A stretch of 64,000 nt of DNA from Neorhizobium sp. UBA3556 (GTDB lineage: Bacteria > Pseudomonadota > Alphaproteobacteria > Rhizobiales > Rhizobiaceae), in NCBI GenBank assembly GCA_002376235.1, contig DFNX01000013.1, forward strand, positions 217,521 through 281,520, written 5' to 3'. Within the stretch, counting starts at the first letter, position 1. Each line of letters starts with the position of its first letter. The notes under the pieces are model-generated. The model ran no database searches. It worked only from the letters and a program-made list of their open reading frames with translations, and was not told where the DNA came from. The translations under genes were made by a program, and so were the position numbers. This document shows positions 43,699 to 51,561 of the stretch, piece by piece.

Positions 43699-44685
43699 AT
43701 GCTGCGTTTCGGGATTTTGTCGACGGCCAAAATTGCAAGGGATGTCGTCATGCCGGCGATACAGGACGCCGAAAACGCCGTGATCACGGCGGTCGCCAGC
43801 CGCGATGTGACGAAGGCGAGGGCGCTGGCCGATCGTTTCGGCGTGCTGCATGCCTTCGGTTCCTACGAAGAAATGCTCGCCTCCGACGTGATCGATGCCG
43901 TCTATATTCCGCTGCCGACCAGCCAGCATGTCGAATGGTCGATCAAGGCGGCGAACGCCGGCAAGCATGTTCTGGTCGAAAAGCCGCTGGCGCTGAAGGC
44001 GTCGGAACTGGATGCCCTGATCGAAGCGCGCGATCGCAACAAGGTGGTTGTATCGGAAGCCTTCATGGTCACCTACGCGCCGATCTGGCACAAAGTGCGG
44101 GAACTTTTGAAGGAGGGCGCGATCGGCGAGCTGAAACACGTCCAGGGCGCTTTCAGCTACTTCAACCGAGATGCCGGCAATATGCGCAATATCCCCGAAC
44201 TCGGCGGTGGTGCACTGCCGGATATCGGAGTCTACCCGACCATCGTTACCCGTTTCGCCACGCAGGCAGAGCCTCAGCGCGTCCAGGCCGTCGTGCGCCG
44301 TGACCCGGATTTCGGCACCGACATCTATTCCAGCGTCAAGGCGGATTTCGGCGGTTTCGAACTGAGCTTCTACATCGCCACCCAGATGGCGAACCGGCAG
44401 GTCATGGTCTTCCATGGCACGGAAGGTTTCATCGAGGTGAAGTCGCCCTTCAATGCGGATCGTTATGGCGCGGAAGAGATCGAACTGAACAACCAGAAGC
44501 ACAACGTCTCGCAGGTATTCCGTTTTCCCGACAGCCGTCAGTATCGGCGCCAGACCGAAGCCTTTGCCAAGGCTGTTGCGGGCGAGCCGTCCGAGATCGT
44601 GACGCTGGAAAGCTCGGTAAAGAACCAGCGTTTCATCGACGCAATCTATCGCGCCGGCGAACACGACGGCTGGGAAAAAGTCTAA
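43699..44685 (+). CDS. Gfo/Idh/MocA-family NAD(P)-dependent oxidoreductase
   Basis: A 328-residue protein from the ATG at 43699 with GGGAG upstream. The N-terminal Rossmann fold starts FGILSTAKIARDV, the EKPLALKASELD block carries the family Lys, and the C-terminal half is the substrate-binding beta sheet. Such enzymes oxidise or reduce sugars and inositols. It lies divergent from three AKR genes. The stop overlaps the convergent GtrA gene's stop by four bases. Confidence 0.92.
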   Translation: MLRFGILSTAKIARDVVMPAIQDAENAVITAVASRDVTKARALADRFGVLHAFGSYEEMLASDVIDAVYIPLPTSQHVEWSIKAANAGKHVLVEKPLALKASELDALIEARDRNKVVVSEAFMVTYAPIWHKVRELLKEGAIGELKHVQGAFSYFNRDAGNMRNIPELGGGALPDIGVYPTIVTRFATQAEPQRVQAVVRRDPDFGTDIYSSVKADFGGFELSFYIATQMANRQVMVFHGTEGFIEVKSPFNADRYGAEEIELNNQKHNVSQVFRFPDSRQYRRQTEAFAKAVAGEPSEIVTLESSVKNQRFIDAIYRAGEHDGWEKV

Positions 44686-45065
44686 CCCTGGTTCTTATGC
44701 CGGAACACAAAACGCGAATAACCGAAAAAGCTGTAGACCGTCGCAGCGGCGGACGCGAAAATGATCGCCACCGCCGGCTGGATCGGCGCGCGAGCAATCA
44801 GGGCGGAATAGATCGCGTAGTTGATCAGCGCTGAGGTGATGCCGACAGTCCAGTAGCGAATTCCCTCCACTGCGAGCGAGTGGGGGGAGGGGTCGAAGGT
44901 TCGGTTGCGGTTGACGAACCATGTGAAGCTCATGGCGGCCATGATCGCCGGTATGCGCGACAGAAACGGCCCGATCGGCGTATAGGTCAAAAGCAGGTGG
45001 TTGACGCCGACATCGATCAGAAAACCGATGCCGCCGGCAAACAGAAACCAGGAAATCCGCTTCAT
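44682..45065 (-). CDS. GtrA-family membrane protein
   Basis: A 127-residue protein with four membrane helices and the GtrA pattern (FLFAGGIGFLIDVGVNHLLL, RFVFRHK at the end). GtrA proteins flip undecaprenyl-linked sugars or otherwise help glycosylate surface polymers. It is translationally coupled to the glycosyltransferase upstream (ATGA overlap at 45062-45065). The stop overlaps the convergent oxidoreductase by four bases. Confidence 0.9.
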   Translation of the reverse strand: MKRISWFLFAGGIGFLIDVGVNHLLLTYTPIGPFLSRIPAIMAAMSFTWFVNRNRTFDPSPHSLAVEGIRYWTVGITSALINYAIYSALIARAPIQPAVAIIFASAAATVYSFFGYSRFVFRHKNQG

Positions 45066-46120
45066 GCCGCGCTCATGCCTCTCCGCCGAGCCGAGGTCGC
45101 GATAGAGGTTTCATTGGTCGCGGATGAGGGTGTCCTGCTCTGCAGCGGCAGGCTCATGTAATGGATACGCAACTGCTCGGCTCTTGCCCGTGAAACGGAA
45201 TCGAGAATGAGGCCGGCTGTGAACATCAGGAACGACAGCACCATCAGCACCAGCGAGAAGACCCAGGTCGGCATGCGCTCGACAAGCCCGGTCTGGAAAT
45301 AGGAGATCAGCACCGGTGTCATGAAGATCAGGCTCATCATCATGAAGGCGGAGCTGATCGCGCCGAAAAAGGCGAACGGCCGCGTTTCCTTCATCAGCAT
45401 GGCAAACATCCAGAGGATCTTTCCGCCGTCGCGATAGGTCGAAAGCTTGGAGTGCGAGCCTTCCGGCCGCCGGCCATAATCGAGTTCGATCTCGGTCACC
45501 GGCAGTTTCAGCCGTGACGCGTGAACCGACATTTCCGTTTCGATCTCGAAGCCGGCGGAAACTGCCGGGAAGCTTTTGACGAACCGGCGTGAAAAGGCGC
45601 GGTAGCCGGAAAAGATGTCGGTAAAATCCCGGCCGAAAATGGCGCGGTAGAGAATGTTGAATACCCGGTTTCCGGCAGCATGGCCCTGGCGCCCGGCATC
45701 GGCATGCACCCCGCGGCGCGTGCCGACGACCATGTCGGCCCGCTCGGTCAAAAGGATGCGGATGAGTTCCTCGGCATCCTTCGGCGAATAAGTGCCGTCG
45801 CCATCCGCCATGATGTAGAGGTCAGCCTCGATATCGGCAAACATGCGGCGCACCACATGGCCCTTGCCCTGACGGCGCTCGCGCATCACTTCGGCGCCGG
45901 CCAGCATCGCTTTCAGCGCCGTGCCGTCGGTGGAATTGTTGTCATAGACATAGACGCGCGCAGTCGGCAGGGCTTTCCGGAAACCATGCACGACATCGCC
46001 GATCGTCGATGCCTCGTTATAACAGGGGATCAGCACCGCAATCGACAGATCGCCGGCAATGGAACCCGCCAAAGTGCCGGGATGTGCGCCGGCATGATCG
46101 CCGGCAGAAGTATCGGTCAT
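45062..46120 (-). CDS. Family-2 glycosyltransferase, GtrB/DPM1-like, with C-terminal membrane helices
   Basis: A 352-residue protein from the ATG at 46120. The GT2 core has VLIPCYNEASTIGDVV, a DxD-like MADGDGTYSP and the PCYNE/DNNSTDGT motifs, then two membrane helices near residues 245-310 as in polyprenyl-phosphate glucosyl/mannosyltransferases. It should put a sugar on undecaprenyl phosphate at the inner membrane. The GtrA gene follows with a 4-base overlap, so the pair works together. A GT-C-like gene lies divergently upstream (46242). Confidence 0.92.
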   Translation of the reverse strand: MTDTSAGDHAGAHPGTLAGSIAGDLSIAVLIPCYNEASTIGDVVHGFRKALPTARVYVYDNNSTDGTALKAMLAGAEVMRERRQGKGHVVRRMFADIEADLYIMADGDGTYSPKDAEELIRILLTERADMVVGTRRGVHADAGRQGHAAGNRVFNILYRAIFGRDFTDIFSGYRAFSRRFVKSFPAVSAGFEIETEMSVHASRLKLPVTEIELDYGRRPEGSHSKLSTYRDGGKILWMFAMLMKETRPFAFFGAISSAFMMMSLIFMTPVLISYFQTGLVERMPTWVFSLVLMVLSFLMFTAGLILDSVSRARAEQLRIHYMSLPLQSRTPSSATNETSIATSARRRGMSAA

Positions 46121-46241
46121 GATTTTCACTCTATACGTGGAAAATCCAGTGCAGATACGTCTGCGCTGTCTGCTTTACTATTTCTTGGGAAGGTTAAGTT
46201 TAGGTTGCGGGACTTACCTTAAGCGCTCAAAACAAGTGTGA

Positions 46242-48095
46242 ATGATGAACACGACGACGGATGAGATGTCCCGGCAGGATGCCGCGCCTGCTGAAAGTTC
46301 CACTCTGTCCCGGCTGTTCCCCGCTGCTGCACTTTACTGGCTGGTGACTGCCGCAGTCATCGCACTAATCTCCCTGCCAAAAGCAAAAGACCTGATCGGC
46401 CCGGACAATGACGACGTCATGCGGCTCGTCGAAATCCGTGACTGGTTTGGTGGCCAAAGCTGGTTCGACTTGATTCAGTATCGGCTCGGTCTTTCCGGCG
46501 GCACGTTGATGCACTGGTCCCGCTTCATCGATGCGCCGATCGGGGGCCTCATCAAGCTGTTTTCTTTTCTTATGCCGATGGAAATGGCCGAAGGCGTGGC
46601 TGCGAGCGTTTGGCCGCTTCTGCTGGTCGGCCCGCTTCTGCTGGCATTCGGCCTTGCGGGCCGGCGAATGGGCGGAGACATCGATGGACCGAGGGTCATG
46701 CATATCGCGCTTGGCCTCGGTGCGCTCTTCGCCTTCACTTGCATGAAGTTTCGCCCCGGCGCACTCGATCACCACAATGTCCAGCTCGTGCTGGCAATCG
46801 GGATTGCAGCACTGCTGGCCGATCGCCGCGGGAGCGCGCTCGGCCACGCCGCGGCCGGCATTGCCACAGCCTTGGCGATTGCCATAGGCGCGGAAACAGT
46901 ACCTCTCGTCGCCGTCGTTTGCCTTTGCGTCGGTGCTCGCTGGGTTTGGCAGGGCGCAGCCTTCGCTGCCGGTGCGCGCGCATTCGGCGTGTCGTTGGCG
47001 CTTGCGGTTACGGCAGCCTTCTTTGCCACTGTTCCGCCGAGCGCTTACGCGGCCGTGACCTGTGACAGCCTTTCGCTCGGTTTCTATTCGCTCTCCGCGC
47101 TGGGCGGGGCAGGGGTGTTCGCCCTTGCCTGCCTTCCGGCACGGATTGCAATCGTTGCGAGGCTCGCAGCCTCCGTCACCCTTGGTGCGATGCTTGGCGC
47201 CGTGGCCCTTTTCATCGCGCCGCAATGCCTTGGCAGCCCGCTCGCCAATCTCGATCCGCTACTGGTCGAACTCTGGCTCAACAGCGTTACGGAAGCGCAA
47301 TCGATTGCCGGACAAATGCGGCAGTTCCCGGAAACTGTCGCGGGTTTTTATCTTGTCGGTCTGTTTGCCGCTCTCGTCTGCATCATTCGCGTCTGGCGCG
47401 GTGATCAGCGCAGCCTGCATCTTATGTTTCTGGTTCTGATTGCAGCGAGTTGGGGCGTCTCTCTGGTCCAGGTCCGGGGCAGCCTTTTCGCCAATCTGCT
47501 GAGCATTCCGCCCCTCGCGCTGCTGATAGCCGATCTTCAGAAAAAGGCGCGGGAAAATCCGAATAGTGTTTTGATCAATCTCGGCTTCGTCGTCGTGACG
47601 CTGGCATGCGTGCCCGCCGTCTGGGGGCTGGGCGGTGTGATCTGGAGACAGGGGCTGGCCAACGCGAGCACCGATGTACTGTCTATGGGGAACGTGCAGG
47701 CCACCGACGATTGTGGCACTGTGGAAGATATGGCGGCGCTTCGAAGCCTTCCGCCAGGAACGATTGCCGCTCCGTCAAATCGTGGCGCGGGTATCTTGAG
47801 GTTCACTGAGCATAGGGTTCTGTCTGCCCCGTATCATCGCAACCAGGGCGGCATGCTGGCCGAGCTTCATATCGGCATGGCGAAGCCGGAAGAGGCTCTT
47901 AAACTTCTCAAGCAGGCGGGTGTGACGGTGGTTGCATTCTGCAAAAACGATCCGCAGACCGAAAATTTGATCCAGATGCAGAGTGATGGTCTTTACGCGT
48001 CATTGGCGCGAGGCAGGGTACCGACCTATCTGTCGCCGGTCCAATCGGGTGGAAAATCTCAGCTCTTCCTCGTTAACGAAGCTGATCCGAAATAA
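46242..48095 (+). CDS. Large polytopic membrane protein, GT-C-type glycosyltransferase-like
   Basis: A 617-residue protein with about twelve membrane helices in residues 25-470 and a soluble C-terminal domain. An early conserved acidic loop (GPDNDDVMRLVEIRDWF) followed by MHWSRFIDAP is typical of GT-C-like proteins, where an Asp pair in the first loop binds the lipid-linked donor. It has no close relation to STT3 that I can claim. Its position opposite a GtrA/GtrB pair suggests it is the acceptor-specific transferase, the GtrC role, of a surface-glycan modification unit. The acceptor is unknown. Confidence 0.75.
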   Translation: MMNTTTDEMSRQDAAPAESSTLSRLFPAAALYWLVTAAVIALISLPKAKDLIGPDNDDVMRLVEIRDWFGGQSWFDLIQYRLGLSGGTLMHWSRFIDAPIGGLIKLFSFLMPMEMAEGVAASVWPLLLVGPLLLAFGLAGRRMGGDIDGPRVMHIALGLGALFAFTCMKFRPGALDHHNVQLVLAIGIAALLADRRGSALGHAAAGIATALAIAIGAETVPLVAVVCLCVGARWVWQGAAFAAGARAFGVSLALAVTAAFFATVPPSAYAAVTCDSLSLGFYSLSALGGAGVFALACLPARIAIVARLAASVTLGAMLGAVALFIAPQCLGSPLANLDPLLVELWLNSVTEAQSIAGQMRQFPETVAGFYLVGLFAALVCIIRVWRGDQRSLHLMFLVLIAASWGVSLVQVRGSLFANLLSIPPLALLIADLQKKARENPNSVLINLGFVVVTLACVPAVWGLGGVIWRQGLANASTDVLSMGNVQATDDCGTVEDMAALRSLPPGTIAAPSNRGAGILRFTEHRVLSAPYHRNQGGMLAELHIGMAKPEEALKLLKQAGVTVVAFCKNDPQTENLIQMQSDGLYASLARGRVPTYLSPVQSGGKSQLFLVNEADPK

Positions 48096-48096
48096 G

Positions 48097-48321
48097 TCAG
48101 GCGTGTCGCAGGGACTGGATGAATGCGGCTGCAACGACCAGGTTGATAAGGCCGAAGTTGAAACCGAGTATAGCAACAAGCAGTCCAAGCATGCTTGTGG
48201 CGCCGAACAGGGCCGCAGTAAAAAAGACAACAGGAATAAGCACTGCTGCCGCAACTATCGATGCGAGACTGCGTGTCATGCCGGCCAAAAGGCCAATGGT
48301 TGTTGCCGTAAGGAATAACAC
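48097..48321 (-). CDS. Small two-helix membrane protein
   Basis: A 74-residue protein starting at GTG (48321) with GGAG seven bases upstream. Two hydrophobic segments, about residues 1-36 and 41-68, separated by a short Gly/Ser turn. I do not recognise a family. A strong GGAAC-type stress promoter (48487-48513) lies 170 bases upstream on the same strand, and the leader between includes a 10-bp inverted repeat, so a long 5' untranslated region is predicted. Confidence 0.65.
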   Translation of the reverse strand: MLFLTATTIGLLAGMTRSLASIVAAAVLIPVVFFTAALFGATSMLGLLVAILGFNFGLINLVVAAAFIQSLRHA

Positions 48322-48438
48322 GGCGGATCTCCTTCCTGTGTGTCGGAGATCGTATATCTTATGACCCTCTAAAAAATGCTTTCACATCATGGCTAACGAT
48401 GGGTCAGTTTTTTGGTACGATTTTCCGATCAATGTTAA

Positions 48439-48469
48439 GACTTAGGTCCCTTGTTTTTAGACCTAAGTC
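48439..48469. repeat. 10-bp perfect inverted repeat in the leader of the small membrane protein gene
   Basis: GACTTAGGTC at 48439-48448 and GACCTAAGTC at 48460-48469 with an 11-base spacer. No T run follows on the minus strand, so it is not a classical terminator; it could be an operator or an RNA hairpin. Confidence 0.6.
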
Positions 48470-48486
48470 CTCTCCTCCATATTGAC

Positions 48487-48513
48487 GCAACGCAAAAGCG
48501 CAGGTCGGGTTCC
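48487..48513 (-). promoter_or_regulatory. EcfG/RpoE2-type stress promoter
   Basis: On the minus strand GGAAC (48513-48509), 16 bases, then CGTT: an exact match to the general-stress consensus GGAAC-N16-cGTT. It points at the small membrane protein gene starting at 48321. Confidence 0.65.
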
Positions 48514-48533
48514 ATTATTGGGCCAATCGCATA

Positions 48534-48797
48534 TTAGAACAATGCGACGATTGCGCTCGCTGTCGTGCCTGTTGAAAGGACCTGGTTTGCCCTGACGGGA
48601 AGGAAACTGCCGGAAGGTACCCCGATGAAGGTCAGGTCATCGCCGGAAAGCATCCCGATCGCGAGCGTACCGCCACTACCGACATAAAGCGCGCGACTAG
48701 GCACCGAGAAATTGACCGTATCGCTCGGAGTGACGGCGATCCCCGCGGATGCAGGGCTTGAAAGAGAAGGCTGGGTATTTGCAAAAGGATCGGTCAT
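48534..48797 (-). CDS. Spike-base-like protein (RCAP_Rcc01079-type), orphan phage/GTA homologue
   Basis: An 87-residue protein beginning MTDPFANTQPSLSSPA, with a central beta-rich part (PSRALYVGSGGTLAIGM, LPVRANQVLSTGTTASAIV). This pattern matches the small spike-base proteins of gene transfer agents and related phages (Rcc01079 type), which form the head-spike base that binds host surface polysaccharide. No other phage structural gene lies nearby, so it is an orphan or domesticated copy. It sits next to a surface-glycan module, which may be a coincidence. Confidence 0.7.
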   Translation of the reverse strand: MTDPFANTQPSLSSPASAGIAVTPSDTVNFSVPSRALYVGSGGTLAIGMLSGDDLTFIGVPSGSFLPVRANQVLSTGTTASAIVALF

Positions 48798-48833
48798 GAC
48801 GGGTTTTCCAGGTTGATTTCCCCGAATTGTCTC

Positions 48834-48846
48834 ACAGCTTAAAGCT
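48834..48846. repeat. Short palindrome upstream of the spike-base gene
   Basis: CAGCTT-A-AAGCTG, a perfect 6-bp inverted repeat around one base, in the divergent gap before xseA. Confidence 0.35.
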
Positions 48847-48952
48847 GCGGGGCGCGCGCGACGAAAAAGGATCTCCGCCTCTCTTTATCTCGTCCACATC
48901 AATCCGCATGCCAGCGGGTGAAATCCTGCTGCCGATCAGCTAGAACGGAGAA

Positions 48953-50569
48953 ATGAGCAGCACGTTTGCACCCGACCCACAAAGCAATCTGACGGAATTT
49001 TCGGTGTCGGAGCTTTCCGGCTCGATCAAGCGAACCGTCGAGAATGCTTTCGATCATGTGCGTGTAAGGGGCGAGATCTCAGGTTATCGCGGCCCGCATT
49101 CATCGGGCCACGCCTATTTCAGCCTCAAGGACGACAGGGCGCGTATCGACGCCGTTGTTTGGAAAGGTACATTTTCTCGCCTGAAGTTCCGCCCCGAAGA
49201 GGGAATGGAAGTGATCGCGACCGGCAAGGTTACGACTTTCCCCGGCTCGTCCAAATACCAGATCGTCATCGAGAACCTCGAGCCCGCCGGTGCCGGCGCA
49301 TTGATGGCGCTTCTGGAGGAGCGTCGCCGCAAGCTTGCGGCCGAAGGGCTATTCGATCGCGAACGCAAGCGCCCGTTGCCCTATCTGCCGCGTGTCATCG
49401 GCGTCGTGACCTCTCCGACAGGCGCTGTCATTCGCGATATCCTGCATCGCATCACTGACCGTTTTCCGGTCCATGTCGTCGTTTGGCCGGTTAAGGTTCA
49501 AGGCGAAGGATCGGGAGAAGAGGTGGCAGCGGCCATTCGCGGCTTCAATGCGGTGGGACCGGATGATCCAATGCCGCGACCCGATATCCTGATCGTCGCC
49601 CGTGGTGGCGGCAGCCTTGAGGATCTCTGGAGCTTCAACGATGAGATCGTCGTGAGAGCCGCAGCGGAAAGCGCGATCCCGCTGATTTCCGCCGTCGGCC
49701 ACGAGACCGACTGGACGCTGATCGATCATGCCGCTGACGTTCGCGCACCGACGCCGACGGGTGCTGCTGAAATGGCGGTGCCGGTGAAAGCTGATCTCGA
49801 TGCGCAACTGGCGAACCTTGTCGCCCGTCTGCGCGGCAGCGCCTCGCGGCAAATGGACCACCGCAGACAGTCATTGCGAGCTCTTGTTCGGGCGCTTCCC
49901 TCGCTCGATCAATTGCTGGCGCTCCCTCGCCGCCGGTTCGACGAGGCGGCGGCAGGCCTTGGTCGTTCGCTGGAACGCACCACGATTGCCAAGCGCCGGA
50001 CTTTCGAACGTGCCTCCGCCGGGCTGCGGCTCGATCTTCTGACCAATCGCCTAGCGCTGCAGCGACAGGCTTTGGCGGATCGTCTCCTGCGGGCCGATCG
50101 TTGCGTGGAACGCCAGATTTTGAGCGAAAAAGGGCGGATAGCGCGCATCGACGCATCGCTGAAATCGCTGCCCGCGCGATTGGCGAGCCATCTCCAGCGC
50201 GAGCAACAGCATATTGCTGTCCTGATGCGCCAGGCCGACAGCGCGCTTGCTCACACCTTGTCCCGCAGCCGCTCGGTGCTGGTTGGCCAGGATCGCGTTC
50301 TGCAATCCCTGTCCTACAAGAACGTATTGAAACGCGGCTATGCCGTTGTGAGAGATGGCTCCGATCGCGCCTTGACACGTGCCGCCAGTATTGCCGAAGG
50401 CAGCGCGATTTCAATCGAGTTCGCTGATGGCCGTGTCTCGGCGATCGCCGGTGACGTGTCCGGTTCGCCGGATCCCGGACAGGCGGCTCCGGCGGCAGTT
50501 CCGCGGAAGCGGAAGGCGCCGAAGCTGGACATGACGTCCGTGCCGCCGAAGCAGGGTAGCCTCTTCTGA
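48953..50569 (+). CDS. xseA: Exodeoxyribonuclease VII large subunit
   Basis: A 538-residue XseA. The N-terminal OB fold (residues about 10-110, with RGEISGYRGPHSSGHAYFSLKD and VVWKG), the catalytic domain with ARGGGSLEDLWSFNDE and VGHETDWTLID motifs, and a long coiled-coil tail of Arg-rich helices. With XseB it degrades single-stranded DNA in both directions. The tail ends in a Lys/Pro-rich segment. xseB is not in this window. Confidence 0.97.
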   Translation: MSSTFAPDPQSNLTEFSVSELSGSIKRTVENAFDHVRVRGEISGYRGPHSSGHAYFSLKDDRARIDAVVWKGTFSRLKFRPEEGMEVIATGKVTTFPGSSKYQIVIENLEPAGAGALMALLEERRRKLAAEGLFDRERKRPLPYLPRVIGVVTSPTGAVIRDILHRITDRFPVHVVVWPVKVQGEGSGEEVAAAIRGFNAVGPDDPMPRPDILIVARGGGSLEDLWSFNDEIVVRAAAESAIPLISAVGHETDWTLIDHAADVRAPTPTGAAEMAVPVKADLDAQLANLVARLRGSASRQMDHRRQSLRALVRALPSLDQLLALPRRRFDEAAAGLGRSLERTTIAKRRTFERASAGLRLDLLTNRLALQRQALADRLLRADRCVERQILSEKGRIARIDASLKSLPARLASHLQREQQHIAVLMRQADSALAHTLSRSRSVLVGQDRVLQSLSYKNVLKRGYAVVRDGSDRALTRAASIAEGSAISIEFADGRVSAIAGDVSGSPDPGQAAPAAVPRKRKAPKLDMTSVPPKQGSLF

Positions 50570-50614
50570 AATGAATAGCCGGAAGCGGGTGATGTTCCGG
50601 CCGGGCAGAGTGGA

Positions 50615-51379
50615 TCAGGCAGCCTTCTTGGCTGTAGCCGTCTTGCGGGGTGTCTCTGCTTTTGCCTTGGCGGTCGTTGCAGATTTCGCGGTCTTGGCCG
50701 TCTTCGGAACTTTGGCTGCTATTGGAGAAAGCTGTGCGATCTCATCGACCAGCAGGCGCGCATTGTTCTGAGCCTTGGCAAGATTGCTGACAGCTTCCGG
50801 ATCGAGTGCATCAATCAGCGTGCCGGCATCGAACATGTCGCGATAGGCCGCGCGTTCGATCAGTGGTGTGGCGAGCACATGGACGCCCTGCTGCGCCAGC
50901 ATGCCCTTCACGGCAAGCAGCGCCCTTGTAGTGATGATCGAGCTGACACGGGTGAGCGCCACCGAATGGGCGATATGGATATCGCATTCGCTCTTCAGCT
51001 TCTTCAGGATATCGAGTACCTGCGCGCCCCCGGCGGCATCCAGTGCGCAGCCCTGAACGGGCACAAAGACGTGGTCGGAAAGGCCAAGCCCCTTGGCGAG
51101 CAGTGGTGTGACGCCACAAGGCAGATCCACCACCACATAGTCGCTACGCTTCTTCAGATCCTTGATCGTTTGCTCGATATTCTCGGCATCGATATTGGCG
51201 ACAATCGAGAATTTGGGCATCTTTCCCATTCGCGTCATCCAGCGGGAGACCCACTGCTGCGGATCGGCGTCGAGCATGGCGACGCGAAAACCCCTCCTCG
51301 CCAACTCCCCGGCCGTGACAAGCGCCATCGTGGTCTTGCCTGCGCCGCCTTTCGTATTCGCAAATGTAATCACTGGCAT
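50615..51379 (-). CDS. Orphan ParA/MinD-family ATPase with a Lys/Ala-repeat tail
   Basis: A 254-residue ParA-like ATPase. The deviant Walker A is KGGAGKTTM at residues about 10-18, Walker B is VVVDLP, and DADPQQWVSRW is the VirC1-like segment. After the ATPase fold (to about 220) comes a basic, low-complexity tail with KTAKTAK and TAKAKAET repeats, like a histone-H1 tail. ParA ATPases bind nonspecific DNA and position cargo; no ParB partner lies nearby. The tail may add DNA affinity; that is inference. Confidence 0.9.
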   Translation of the reverse strand: MPVITFANTKGGAGKTTMALVTAGELARRGFRVAMLDADPQQWVSRWMTRMGKMPKFSIVANIDAENIEQTIKDLKKRSDYVVVDLPCGVTPLLAKGLGLSDHVFVPVQGCALDAAGGAQVLDILKKLKSECDIHIAHSVALTRVSSIITTRALLAVKGMLAQQGVHVLATPLIERAAYRDMFDAGTLIDALDPEAVSNLAKAQNNARLLVDEIAQLSPIAAKVPKTAKTAKSATTAKAKAETPRKTATAKKAA

Positions 51380-51561
51380 TCACAACCCTCCGGTTAAAAT
51401 GAACACCACGGAGGAAAGCAATTCTTCTTGGCCTGTTCTTGTCCGCTTCCGTCGTGATGATTTGCGAATGCTTTATGAACAAGCTTGCGCCGCGCTGGTG
51501 AAAGTAACGCGGCGCATAAAATAAGTATATCAAGGGATATGCATTAACGGCTTGATTGGCC

